Of a DNA stretch of 35,410 bases, positions 27,611 through 35,410 are shown piece after piece. The notes under the pieces are model-generated. The model was not told where the DNA came from. It did not search any database and worked only from the letters and a program-made list of their open reading frames with translations. Within the stretch, counting starts at the first letter, position 1. Every line of letters starts with the position of its first letter. The DNA is from CAYQPF01 sp964419225 (GTDB lineage Bacteria > Cloacimonadota > Cloacimonadia > Cloacimonadales > CAYQPF01): positions 1 through 35,410 of the forward strand of contig CAYQPF010000037.1 in the NCBI GenBank assembly GCA_964419225.1, read 5' to 3'. The position numbers and the translations under genes were made by a program.

Positions 27611-27645
27611 TAAACCGTTAGATTAAAAGAGGGGAATTTTAAGAT

Positions 27646-28284
27646 ATGATTAAATTACGCTGGTATGGTCAAAGTATGTGGAGGATTTGGACGGATGCAG
27701 TCAGCATTGTCTGTGATCCCTTTGGTGATGTGGGCTTTGATATACCACCCAAAATGCACGCAGACATTGTCCTGATCAGCCATGATCATTTTGATCATTG
27801 TAACATTTCTTTAATTGCCAATAAGGATGCTCAGATCATCAGGACTGCCGGAAAATATTCTACTGTAGGAATCGAGATAGAGTTGCTGCAGGTCTGGCAT
27901 GATGCTTCACAGGGTAAAGAACGCGGGATTAATCATTTAATGAAATTTAAACTGGAAGGTAAAACCTTTCTGCATTGTGGAGATTGGGGGCATTTGCCTG
28001 ATGAGAAAACACTTAGTGCCATCGGTAAGATCGATGCCTTATTGATCCCTATTGGAGGCAGATATACCATTGATGCCAAACAGGCACATCAGATTTGTCA
28101 ATTACTGAAACCGGTTTTGGTTCTTCCCATGCATTATAAAGTTGGTAAAGCAACCAGTGGTATTGCAGATTTATCGGAATTTGTGAGTTTAAGTGATAAT
28201 GTCCAAGAAGTAGATTCCTGTGAAATGGAACTTTCTCCGGAAATCTGGCAATCAACAAAAACATTGATTTTGGGTTATGAATAG
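27646..28284 (+). CDS. MBL-fold metal-dependent hydrolase
   Basis: A 212-residue metallo-beta-lactamase fold protein of the small UlaG-like / Zn-dependent hydrolase type. Metal ligands are clear: H46, H48, D50 and H51 in SHDHFDH, H110 and D113 in HCGDWGH, and H163 in PMHYK. The N-terminal LRWYGQSMWRI resembles the WLGHA..L start of this subfamily. No signal peptide, so cytoplasmic. Substrate unknown; relatives hydrolyse lactones, phosphodiesters or other small molecules. GAGGGGAAT stands just upstream of ATG. It is followed by the ftsB-like gene at 10 bases. Confidence 0.88.
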   Translation: MIKLRWYGQSMWRIWTDAVSIVCDPFGDVGFDIPPKMHADIVLISHDHFDHCNISLIANKDAQIIRTAGKYSTVGIEIELLQVWHDASQGKERGINHLMKFKLEGKTFLHCGDWGHLPDEKTLSAIGKIDALLIPIGGRYTIDAKQAHQICQLLKPVLVLPMHYKVGKATSGIADLSEFVSLSDNVQEVDSCEMELSPEIWQSTKTLILGYE

Positions 28285-28294
28285 AGGGGGGATT

Positions 28295-28606
28295 ATGAAT
28301 TTAAAAAATGAAAAAAACAAGAAAAAAGTACTTCAATGGTTATGGAGAGCTTGTTATATCAGCATTATTTTTTATGTTCTGATTGGCGGAAGAAACAGTG
28401 TACGCAGTTGTGTTGTAACTAAGATCAAGAGTAAAGAAATGATGAAGGAATATACTTTACTTAAAGATGAGAATAATAAATTACGATCAGTGAATAACGA
28501 ATTGAAGAACAATCCGAAAGCTGTGGAAAAACTTGCCCGTGAGAAATTTGGTATGCAGAAATCAAACGAGAAAGTGTATAGATTTTACCCCACGACGAAA
28601 GACTAA
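28295..28606 (+). CDS. FtsB/DivIC-type septum formation protein
   Basis: A 103-residue bitopic membrane protein: short basic N-terminus, one membrane helix (about 16-33), then a coiled coil (about 42-75; KDENNKLRSVNNELKN) and the family end motif LAREKFGM. FtsB/DivIC proteins join FtsL and FtsQ/DivIB in the divisome. An in-frame ATG at 28277 would overlap the MBL gene, but ATG 28295 has GAGGGGG a few bases upstream and is preferred. Pairing with an MBL hydrolase gene suggests co-expression only. Confidence 0.85.
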   Translation: MNLKNEKNKKKVLQWLWRACYISIIFYVLIGGRNSVRSCVVTKIKSKEMMKEYTLLKDENNKLRSVNNELKNNPKAVEKLAREKFGMQKSNEKVYRFYPTTKD

Positions 28607-28609
28607 TTT

Positions 28610-28644
28610 TTAGTTGTTAATTGTTAATTGTTAGTTGTTAGTGT
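28610..28644. repeat. Heptamer tandem array (5 units)
   Basis: Units TTAGTTG and TTAATTG in exact register, beginning 4 bases after the ftsB-like stop codon. Confidence 0.75.
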
Positions 28645-28725
28645 ACGGGAACCGGGAAGACGTGGATATTATAGTGAAAATAGAGAAACAAAGAAGAGAT
28701 TATTATAAAAATAGAAGGATCGTTA

Positions 28726-29502
28726 ATGCAATTTCCTGAGTATATTATAGGTATAGATTTACATGGTACATTATTGAACAAAAATTGGACTATTGAAGAA
28801 GCAGAATATAAAAAACTGATTTCCAATATTACAGTCTTAAAAAATAAAGCTCAATTTTATATTTGTTCTGGCAATAATTCAGGGTTTCTCTTGGATTACC
28901 TGCCTTTGGAATTACTTGAGATCATGGATGGCTTTGTTCTGGAAACAGGCTGTGTGCTGTACAGTCAGGGAAGTTCCCAAATACTAACTTCCATCCAGCA
29001 GCAGAAAATTATGCGTGAACTGAAGAACAAACTGGCGGGTGAGGATTTGCCTGATTTTCTTTTTTTTGCAGACAGGCTTACGACAATCAGTCTTTTCACT
29101 CGTAATGAACAAAAAGGGAATTCTCCCGAAAAATTATACAAGCATATCAGGCATTTGCTGGAGACCTGGAATTTGACTCAGGAGGTGTTTTTAACTCATT
29201 CGGATGTGGCGGTCGATATAATACCTCAAGGTTTTCATAAATATGAAGGTTTGAGCAAGATTGCTACTCAGGTTAAATTTGTGGGTATCGCTGATTCTGT
29301 TAATGATCTAGATCTTCTGGAAAAATGTGATTACGCTTTTGTCCCGGCAAACTTTACTCCCAGCCTAAAATATTTTTTAACTAAACCTATGAAAGCGTTA
29401 GGAGAGAGTTCTGAACTTGATCAGAACAAAGTTTTCATAAGCAGTTATCCCTATACTCAGGCAGTGAACCAGGTACTGGAGTTTTTGGCAGTTAAAGTTT
29501 GA
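28726..29502 (+). CDS. HAD-superfamily phosphatase-like protein (type IIB)
   Basis: This 258-residue protein has the HAD layout with a C2-type cap between motifs II and III. Motif I is IDLHGTLL with nucleophile D11, but the acid/base position two residues later is H13 rather than Asp. Motif II is S48 in ICSGNN, motif III is probably K172, and motif IV is D190/D194 in GIADSVNDLDLL. Type IIB members are sugar-phosphate, phosphoglycolate or nucleotide phosphatases. The His substitution would weaken ordinary phosphatase chemistry, so activity may be altered. GAAGGA stands upstream of ATG. No operon partner: about 120 bases on each side. Confidence 0.8.
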   Translation: MQFPEYIIGIDLHGTLLNKNWTIEEAEYKKLISNITVLKNKAQFYICSGNNSGFLLDYLPLELLEIMDGFVLETGCVLYSQGSSQILTSIQQQKIMRELKNKLAGEDLPDFLFFADRLTTISLFTRNEQKGNSPEKLYKHIRHLLETWNLTQEVFLTHSDVAVDIIPQGFHKYEGLSKIATQVKFVGIADSVNDLDLLEKCDYAFVPANFTPSLKYFLTKPMKALGESSELDQNKVFISSYPYTQAVNQVLEFLAVKV

Positions 29503-29632
29503 GACGTTTAATAGAACGCAGATTATCGCAGGTTAGGCGGAGTAACACAGGTAGAAAGAGATAGTTTGTAATGTGGTTTTAGCGTAATGGTTATTAGACG
29601 AAATGAAGAGTAAAAAAATATAAAGGAAAAAC

Positions 29633-31621
29633 ATGAAACATAAAACAGAACTTTTACTGCCTGTTGGTAGTATGGAAATGCTTCAGGCAGCCATAGCAGG
29701 CGGAGCAGATGCAGTTTACTTGGGTTTAAAGAAGTTTAATGCCAGAGGCAGAGCGAAGAATTTTACGTATTCACAACTGAAAGCAGCTATAGAATTGTGT
29801 CACAAAAAGAATATGAAAGTATTTGTAACTTTGAATACTTTGATCAAGAACAAGGAAATCAATGAGTTGATAGAAGTCTTGGAATATCTGAATATATTGA
29901 AACCGGATGCTCTAATCATTCAGGATTGGGGTGTATATCAGATCATTAAAAAGTTTTACCCTCAGATACCTATTCATGCCAGTACTCAAATTGGTGCTGC
30001 TAATTCTCTTGCCGCAGAGTTCCTGCACAAAAAGAAATTCGAAAGAGTTATATTAGCACGTGAATTGACTTTGCCCGAAATAGCCCAAATCAAGAAAAAA
30101 AGTAAAATAGCTTTGGAATTATTTATCCATGGTTCATTATGCTACTCATTTTCCGGTCATTGCCTGTTCAGCAGTTTTTTAGGCGGAATGAGTGCCAACC
30201 GTGGCTTATGTAAGCAGCCTTGCCGGAAAAAATACCTCGTCGGAAAAAATAAAGAAACATCTTTCTCTTTAAAGGATCTGGAATTAATGGACTGTGTGAA
30301 GAGCTTGAGAGACTTGGAAATAGGGTCTTTAAAAGTTGAAGGCAGAATGAAGAGTCCTGACTATGTATATAGAGTCGCCCGGAATTATAAGGAACTTCTT
30401 AGCTCACCAAAACCTCAGATTCCATATGCCACAGATTTTGCCAGAGAAAAAACCGGTTATTTTCTTTCAGGTTCTATTAGCAATGCTTTTACCAAGGATC
30501 AGGCTACCGGACAGTTTTTGGGGAGTGTGACCGAGATTTTTCCTGCGAGTATTGTGATGTTTACGGAAGGTTTCCTGGAAAAGGGAGACAGTATCAGAAT
30601 TAATGACTTCGAAGATGAAAATACTTCTATGTATAAGATCAAGGAAGTTTCCTCACTTTCTCAGGATGTTTCCAATCCACTCAGAAAAGTTCAGATATTC
30701 GTAACAGGTGATTTCAAGATCGGGGATAAAGTGTATTTGACCGGTAAAGCAGGAACACACTTCACAGGTGATATTAAATCTCAGGAAATTCATTTGAATA
30801 CCCGTTTGATTCAATCACGACAAGGTGAAATTACCAAGAGTATGTGGAACAGAAGTTTCGAGCTTAAGAATCCCAAACGCAAGATCTTCTTTAGGGTAGA
30901 TAGTCTGGAATGGCTGGAATTCCTAAAGGAATATGAGCATGAGAAAGTAATTTTAAGACTCACTAAATCCCAATTAGATAAAGCAATGGACAAAACCTTT
31001 GCAGCCAAACTCAAAAACTATATTATCCAGCTTCCTCTATTCATTTCTGAAGGCGGAATTAAGTATTACCGGAGTAAAGTACAAGCTCTAATAGAGTTGG
31101 GTGTTGAAACATTTTTATTGAATCAGATCTTTCAGAAACAGATTTTTAACAGTGTGAAAAAAATAAATATATGGGCTTCGGAGAATATTTATGTCCAGAA
31201 TTTGGCTACCTTACAAATGTTGGAGGAAGAGGGTGTGGAGAATTTTATCTACCCGCTGGAGTCTGATTTTGAGAATATGTTTGCTTTAAAGAAAAACAAA
31301 GCTTTGGTTCCCATTTATTTTAAGCCTGCACTTTTTACTTCGCGGATGCCTTTGGAAAATGAAAAAGCGAATATAAAAGATGGAGATTTGGTTTTGCAAA
31401 CCTTTGTCAGGGACGGGATCAGAGAAATTGTGCCGGTGGCTCCTGTGTCTATTACCCAGTATCTGCCAAAATTGGAGAAACATCAGTTTAGTCAGTTCCT
31501 GATTGACCTGTCTTATATCAAACCTTCTAAAGAAGCACTCACGACGATCATGGAAGCAGTAAAAACAAGTACAAAAATTGAAGGTTCCAAACAATTTAAT
31601 TTTAAAAAAGGACTTTGGTAA
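29633..31621 (+). CDS. U32-family protein, RlhA-like
   Basis: This 662-residue protein has the U32 TIM-barrel-like domain (about 5-300), with LLLPVGSMEMLQAAI...GADAVYLG, HASTQIG and the family signature ELFIHGSLC...SGHC. C170, C177, C193 and C197 form the conserved four-Cys set now thought to bind an Fe-S cluster. A second region (about 300-660) fits the long subgroup with a collagenase-like C-terminal part. Size and layout resemble E. coli RlhA, which hydroxylates C2501 of 23S rRNA; TrhP-type tRNA hydroxylases are shorter. The old label collagenase is probably wrong. AAAGGA precedes ATG at 5-6 bases. The next gene follows after about 70 bases. Confidence 0.85.
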   Translation: MKHKTELLLPVGSMEMLQAAIAGGADAVYLGLKKFNARGRAKNFTYSQLKAAIELCHKKNMKVFVTLNTLIKNKEINELIEVLEYLNILKPDALIIQDWGVYQIIKKFYPQIPIHASTQIGAANSLAAEFLHKKKFERVILARELTLPEIAQIKKKSKIALELFIHGSLCYSFSGHCLFSSFLGGMSANRGLCKQPCRKKYLVGKNKETSFSLKDLELMDCVKSLRDLEIGSLKVEGRMKSPDYVYRVARNYKELLSSPKPQIPYATDFAREKTGYFLSGSISNAFTKDQATGQFLGSVTEIFPASIVMFTEGFLEKGDSIRINDFEDENTSMYKIKEVSSLSQDVSNPLRKVQIFVTGDFKIGDKVYLTGKAGTHFTGDIKSQEIHLNTRLIQSRQGEITKSMWNRSFELKNPKRKIFFRVDSLEWLEFLKEYEHEKVILRLTKSQLDKAMDKTFAAKLKNYIIQLPLFISEGGIKYYRSKVQALIELGVETFLLNQIFQKQIFNSVKKINIWASENIYVQNLATLQMLEEEGVENFIYPLESDFENMFALKKNKALVPIYFKPALFTSRMPLENEKANIKDGDLVLQTFVRDGIREIVPVAPVSITQYLPKLEKHQFSQFLIDLSYIKPSKEALTTIMEAVKTSTKIEGSKQFNFKKGLW

Positions 31622-31690
31622 AAAAAAAGTGAAACGAAACTGATTTTCCAGCGTTATACTTGCAAATGAATTAATTTGGAGGTTAATAGT

Positions 31691-33142
31691 ATGGAAAAGA
31701 AGAACGTTTTTATCTTAATCATACTTGTCAGCTTTTTCTCTTTGAACTTATTTTCACTTCCGCAAACAAGTGATGGAAAAAGTCCATTTGTACAAGTAAT
31801 CAAAAATGTCAGAGAATCTGTTGTTAATATTAAAGTAGAAGGCGAAGAAAAAGCAACTTTCGGTAATCAATCACCTTTTGGTAATGATGATTTCTTTAAA
31901 TTCTTCGCACCTCAAATGCCTGAAACCAGGAAATATGCAACCTCTGGCAGCGGCTTCATCTTCAAAAGAACCAAAGATGAAGTGTATATCATGACGAATA
32001 ATCATGTTGTGGCTAAGGCCAAAGCAAAAGACTTCAAGATAACCGTTAATCTGGCTGATAAGAATAAGTATCCTGCTGAGATTGTGGGTTTAGATTCCCA
32101 ATCAGATTTAGCTGTAATAAAAATAACTGTGCCCAAAGATGAAAAAATAGTCATGGTTTCTTTTGGCGATTCAGACATACTTGATATCGGTGACTGGGCT
32201 ATTGCTATCGGAAATCCCTTCTCTGAAGGACTCGAAAGAACTGTAACCGTAGGTGTTATATCTGCTGTAGGCAGAAGTAATCTCAATTTTGGTAACGACT
32301 CTCCTGAATATCAGGATTATATACAGACCGATGCAGCCATCAATCCTGGAAACAGTGGCGGCCCACTCCTAAATCTTAAAGGAGAAGTAATCGGAGTAAA
32401 TGCTGCCATAACCAGCACAAGTGGCGGGAGTAACGGGATAGGTTTTGCAATTCCTGCAAATATTGCTAAAAAAGTTGCCAATGATCTACTCGACGGTGGA
32501 AAGGTTGTCAGAGCCTATCTCGGAATTCTCCCTCAGGAAATTACCTCTGATCTTAGAAAAAGCCTGGACTTGAAAGAAACCTCAGGTGTCTTAATTGCCA
32601 AAGTCGAAGCAAATACACCAGCAGAAAAAGCCGGACTCAAAAACGGTGATGTTATCACAGAAATCGAAGGACAAAAAGTTCCGAATGTTTCCAAATTCAG
32701 ATTAACTATCGCCAACTACAATGTTGGTCAGGACATAAATATTAAAGTTATGCGTGATTCTAAAGAAGTAACAATTAAAGCTAAACTTGAAGAAAGACCG
32801 TCGGACAGAGTTGCTGCTAACTTCAATACCAAAGGATCCATCTGGTTAGGCTTGAAAGTCGATAAGATTGATGGTGATCTGGGCAAGAAGATGCAGATCA
32901 AAGCTGAAACCGGTGTTGTAATTACATCTGTTGAAGCCGGATCAGTCGCAGAAAAAGCTAACCTGAAAGCAGGTGATGTTATCCTTGAAGTAAACAAACA
33001 GAAGATCAAAGATCTGGATACCTATGATAAAGTAATGGATGACGTACAGAAGAAAATAGAAAAATCTGATAATAAGGTTATCCTGCTCTATATCCAGACC
33101 AAGGATAACAATTTCCAATACATCCCCTTAACTGTTGACTAA
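31691..33142 (+). CDS. htrA: HtrA/DegP-family periplasmic serine protease
   Basis: This 483-residue envelope quality-control protease has a signal peptide (about 1-22), a trypsin-like domain (30-260) and two PDZ domains (about 275-370 and 383-483). The triad is H105 (NNHVV), D139 (SDLAVIKI) and S222 (NPGNSGGPLL). It degrades or refolds misfolded exported proteins. The longer TTG reading (31676) begins inside the region holding the GGAGG ribosome site. ATG 31691, 8 bases after GGAGG, is the true start. A TATACT -10 element lies at 31655-31660, but no convincing -35 is seen. A strong terminator follows. The many large exported proteins in this region would be natural clients, which is inference. 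Confidence 0.95.
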   Translation: MEKKNVFILIILVSFFSLNLFSLPQTSDGKSPFVQVIKNVRESVVNIKVEGEEKATFGNQSPFGNDDFFKFFAPQMPETRKYATSGSGFIFKRTKDEVYIMTNNHVVAKAKAKDFKITVNLADKNKYPAEIVGLDSQSDLAVIKITVPKDEKIVMVSFGDSDILDIGDWAIAIGNPFSEGLERTVTVGVISAVGRSNLNFGNDSPEYQDYIQTDAAINPGNSGGPLLNLKGEVIGVNAAITSTSGGSNGIGFAIPANIAKKVANDLLDGGKVVRAYLGILPQEITSDLRKSLDLKETSGVLIAKVEANTPAEKAGLKNGDVITEIEGQKVPNVSKFRLTIANYNVGQDINIKVMRDSKEVTIKAKLEERPSDRVAANFNTKGSIWLGLKVDKIDGDLGKKMQIKAETGVVITSVEAGSVAEKANLKAGDVILEVNKQKIKDLDTYDKVMDDVQKKIEKSDNKVILLYIQTKDNNFQYIPLTVD

Positions 33143-33168
33143 TAATATACAATCTCCTCCTACTCCAT

Positions 33169-33197
33169 AAAGGCACTCAAGTGAGTGCCTTTTTTTT
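33169..33197 (+). terminator. Strong Rho-independent terminator after htrA
   Basis: A perfect 10-bp stem AAAGGCACTC/GAGTGCCTTT with loop AAGT, running into a T tract. Confidence 0.9.
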
Positions 33198-33294
33198 GGA
33201 ACGCCGGCTTCAGCTGGTAATTCTGTATGCTTTAGCTTACGGTAACACAAACCTGAAGAGACAAATAACCAATTGTTCAAGCATATTTTGTAGT

Positions 33295-33353
33295 GGCGAA
33301 CCTGTGTGTTCACCCCAAGGTATTTCTCTTGGGAGCATGGGCAGCTTGCCATG
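33295..33353. repeat. Cluster of three short stem-loops
   Basis: Stems at 33295-33314, 33314-33333 and 33336-33353, almost touching, in otherwise unstructured DNA. Confidence 0.5.
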
Positions 33354-33378
33354 TAAAGCGTCAGGTCTGGGGAATTTG

Positions 33379-33405
33379 TCAGACGAGTCGGACTTGTCGG
33401 ACATG
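33379..33405. repeat. Nonamer tandem repeat (3 units)
   Basis: Units TCAGACGAG, TCGGACTTG and TCGGACATG in exact register. Confidence 0.6.
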
Positions 33406-33496
33406 TTTGGTGGGAAATAACTATAGAATTAGCCAATAATTCCTTCATGGCAAACTTTCAAGAAAACACTATCTTATCTGGAAAGGTTGGTGCAAA

Positions 33497-34828
33497 ATGA
33501 AATTTTTTATTATTACTATTATATTGTTTACCTGTTTTACTTTTATTCATGCTGATGATATGCTCTGTCCGTTGGATTCTTTAAAGAAGATTAACAGTAT
33601 CGACCGTAATTTGGCTAATCGCCTCAGTCTATTTACTGAGTACAAGGAATTTATTCAGGCAAGACTGTTCCAAGCATCTCCGGATTCCTTCCTACTTGAG
33701 ATAGAATACAAGCAGCAGAATCAATTGTACAGAAAGACAAAAGTCCTGAAACAAAGTGAATATGAACAATTATTAGGAGATTTTCGCAGTAAATATCAAC
33801 TGAGTTTGAATTCGGAAGACCTTCTCGATCAGGATGGGCGGATAATATTAATCGTTGGCTATGGGGTTAATAGTCTGGCTTATTATTCCTGGTCAATACC
33901 TTTGGCATTGAATCTGGATGGAAGTACTTTTGCAGGAGCTTATACTCTACTGACCGGCGGAACTATACTTGCAGCTATGAGTCTGACAAAAAAGAAGGAA
34001 GTTACAATCGCGGAAGCTAATCTATCTTTAGCTTTTTCCCAAAGAGGAATCTTGCACGGTTTTCTTTTGGAATTTATTATAACTGATGAGCCTTCCAATG
34101 ACATGTTATTATTGAATTCTCTTGTCAGTGTTGGTGAAGGACTTTATGCTTATAAATATGCGGTTAATCAGAAGTTGACCGAAGGTGAAGCTGCTTCGAT
34201 CCGCATCCACCATGATTTTCTGCTTACGGAAACTGGAGCTTTATTATGGATGACTAATAATTCTGAGATTTTCAATAAGAAATCTGCTCTGACCTTATTA
34301 ATAGGATCTTGTGCCGGTGGGGCATATCTGGGTAAACAAATATCCGAAAAGATTAATTTCACTGCCGGGGATGCTATAGTCTTGCAGAATGCCTGGTCAC
34401 TTGGAGCTTCGATTGCTTTAAGTACTGGAGTTGTAGGTGAAGCAAGTGAGAAAGGTTATGTTTCTTTATATGCAGCAGGAGCTATAGCCGGTTTGCTGGG
34501 TGGGGAATATATGGCAGATAGATATGATCTCAGCCGGGCAGATGGTAGTTATTTAACCTTGTCCACTTGGTCAGGCGGATTGATTGGGTACGGGACATCT
34601 TTGCTGATACAAGGAGATAGGCCAGATGCCGGACAATATAAAACCAGAGCAACTTTAGCTGCTTTGGGATCTTTGACCGGATTCGGCCTTTATACATATA
34701 GAATTGAAAGCAAAAAGATAAGTTCTAAAAAGCCTGTAACATTTTTTGAAGTGATTCCTGCCTTGATAGTTGATAATTCTGAAAACAAAAAAAAGATGCC
34801 TTTAGCTGGAATTGAAATCCATTTCTAA
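33497..34828 (+). CDS. Unknown exported protein with about five 60-residue repeats
   Basis: I do not recognise this 443-residue protein. It has a signal peptide (about 1-19). A polar N-terminal part (20-115) ends in a region predicted to be helical. From about residue 144 a repeat of 57-61 residues recurs. Each unit has a Gly/Ala-rich hydrophobic stretch (for example GSCAGGAYLG, GAIAGLLGGEYM), then a marker of the form (V/L/F)(T/S)xxxA/G (VTIAEA at 169, LTEGEA at 227, FTAGDA at 288, LSRADG at 345), then a second hydrophobic stretch (WSLGASIAL, WSGGLIGYGTSLL). A fifth partial unit begins near 383. This looks like a helical-hairpin membrane or envelope solenoid. The GGAAAGG-type ribosome site is adequate. 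It stands alone after htrA's terminator. Confidence 0.7.
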   Translation: MKFFIITIILFTCFTFIHADDMLCPLDSLKKINSIDRNLANRLSLFTEYKEFIQARLFQASPDSFLLEIEYKQQNQLYRKTKVLKQSEYEQLLGDFRSKYQLSLNSEDLLDQDGRIILIVGYGVNSLAYYSWSIPLALNLDGSTFAGAYTLLTGGTILAAMSLTKKKEVTIAEANLSLAFSQRGILHGFLLEFIITDEPSNDMLLLNSLVSVGEGLYAYKYAVNQKLTEGEAASIRIHHDFLLTETGALLWMTNNSEIFNKKSALTLLIGSCAGGAYLGKQISEKINFTAGDAIVLQNAWSLGASIALSTGVVGEASEKGYVSLYAAGAIAGLLGGEYMADRYDLSRADGSYLTLSTWSGGLIGYGTSLLIQGDRPDAGQYKTRATLAALGSLTGFGLYTYRIESKKISSKKPVTFFEVIPALIVDNSENKKKMPLAGIEIHF

Positions 34829-35410
34829 CTAATGAGACCATTACTGAAAGTTATTTATCCACAAGTACACAGTCAACACAGAGTTCGAGAAAGATAATAT
34901 GAACAATCTATCACAATTTCTTATCCTAATACATATCTTTTCGCAGATTTTTATTAGGCTAAAGCCTCTGAGAGAAGGTTTAGTTTATTTCATCCCCAGC
35001 ATAAATGCCGAGTCTATTGATAAATGAACACCCCAAAATTACAAAACTCTCATAAGTAACTTTCTCTATTTCTCCTCTTTCTCAGTGACCTCAGTGAACT
35101 CCATGAGAGAAAATCTCTCTTAAATTCCAGATTAGTTACATTATTATTTTAGAGAATTGGGAATAATAATTTGGATTTTGGAACAATATTACTATCATAT
35201 TGATGTCTGTAAAAGTGTATTATTGTGATCAATGTTTGATAATTGTGCAAATAAATGAAGATATTAAACCCTTCGAAATAATTATTTTTAAGAGTTATAT
35301 TTATTTAAAAGTTGGTTAGTTAGGGAAATTATCTGTCCATGAGGAAGAAAAAAGATTAAAAAAAGATGTTGACTAAAAAAGAATAGTTAGCGAATTTGAC
35401 TAAGTTACTT
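34829..35410. other. Gene-free, AT-rich end of window
   Basis: 582 bases with stops in every frame and no RNA gene that I can recognise. It contains a three-unit nonamer repeat (35081-35107) and a loose AT inverted repeat near 35138-35170. No terminator is evident after the repeat-protein gene. Confidence 0.6.
35081..35107. repeat. Nonamer tandem repeat (3 units)
   Basis: Units CTCAGTGAC, CTCAGTGAA and CTCCATGAG in exact register. Confidence 0.6.

Larger units (their letters stand above)
27222..27645. other. Gene-free spacer between rfbD and the MBL hydrolase
   Basis: A 424-base spacer with two heptamer arrays (27222-27249, 27289-27358), a GC-rich hairpin (27380-27399), and the promoter at 27583-27610. 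Nothing recognisable is seen between about 27430 and 27580. Confidence 0.7.
33198..33496. other. Structured spacer before the repeat-protein gene
   Basis: No credible gene. Three inverted repeats stand in a row at 33295-33353: GGCGAAC/GTTCACC (one mismatch), CCCAAG/CTTGGG and CATGG/CCATG. A nonamer array follows at 33379-33405. An open frame at 33181-33420 starts inside the terminator and crosses these repeats, so I do not count it. Confidence 0.6.

Noticed and set aside
29633..31621. Collagenase function for the U32 protein
   Set aside because: The four-Cys set and overall layout fit the RNA-hydroxylation branch (RlhA/TrhP) better. No protease residues are known for the family.
33181..33420. 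Open frame of 79 codons on the plus strand
   Set aside because: It begins inside the htrA terminator, crosses three hairpins and a nonamer array, has no ribosome site and no recognisable protein features.

Overview
The window reads as chromosomal DNA of an AT-rich, Gram-negative bacterium of the Fibrobacterota-Chlorobiota-Bacteroidota (FCB) group. My best guess is Cloacimonadota or a close neighbour. This is inference, from three observations: (i) very large exported proteins ending in the SQNYPNPFNP-type tail used as a type IX secretion sorting domain; (ii) secreted formylglycine-generating-enzyme (FGE)-fold and Ig-like proteins; (iii) strong Shine-Dalgarno sites and canonical TTGACA promoters. 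No 16S gene or other decisive marker is present.

Left part (1-19.8 kb, all minus strand). Three tandem paralogous genes of about 5.3 kb encode 1775-1778 residue gingipain-like (peptidase C25) surface proteins. Each has its own conserved TTGACA promoter and AGGAG leader. The spacers between them are also duplicates of one another, but the second spacer carries two extra insertions that the first lacks. Downstream lies a two-gene operon, overlapping by 4 bp, for an exported Ig/Fn3-like protein and an exported FGE-fold protein. At the very edge is the start codon of another minus-strand gene.

Middle (19.8-20.5 kb). This divergent spacer holds heptamer and nonamer tandem repeats, a second copy of a 170-bp near-perfect palindrome, a short perfect palindrome just upstream of a promoter, a tRNA with CAT anticodon, and a hairpin terminator.

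Right part (20.5-35.4 kb, all plus strand). ptrB-like lipoprotein peptidase, a SpoIID-domain protein and miaB form a tight operon. They are followed by a sirtuin (cobB), rfbD/rmlD, a metallo-beta-lactamase-fold hydrolase paired with an FtsB/DivIC-like protein, a HAD phosphatase-like protein, a U32-family protein, an HtrA protease, and an unknown exported protein built from about five 60-residue repeats. The envelope theme is strong: exported peptidases, peptidoglycan hydrolase-like SpoIID, HtrA quality control and FtsB division protein.

The most interesting signals are: (1) all three C25 proteins keep the nucleophile-type Cys but have Tyr/Phe where the catalytic His normally sits; (2) a dispersed family of 167-171 bp full-length palindromes, one with an empty paralogous site; (3) degenerate heptamer (and nonamer) tandem arrays in most plus-strand gene spacers; (4) the novel repeat protein at 33.5-34.8 kb; (5) poly-T tracts inside the promoter spacers of the three paralogs.
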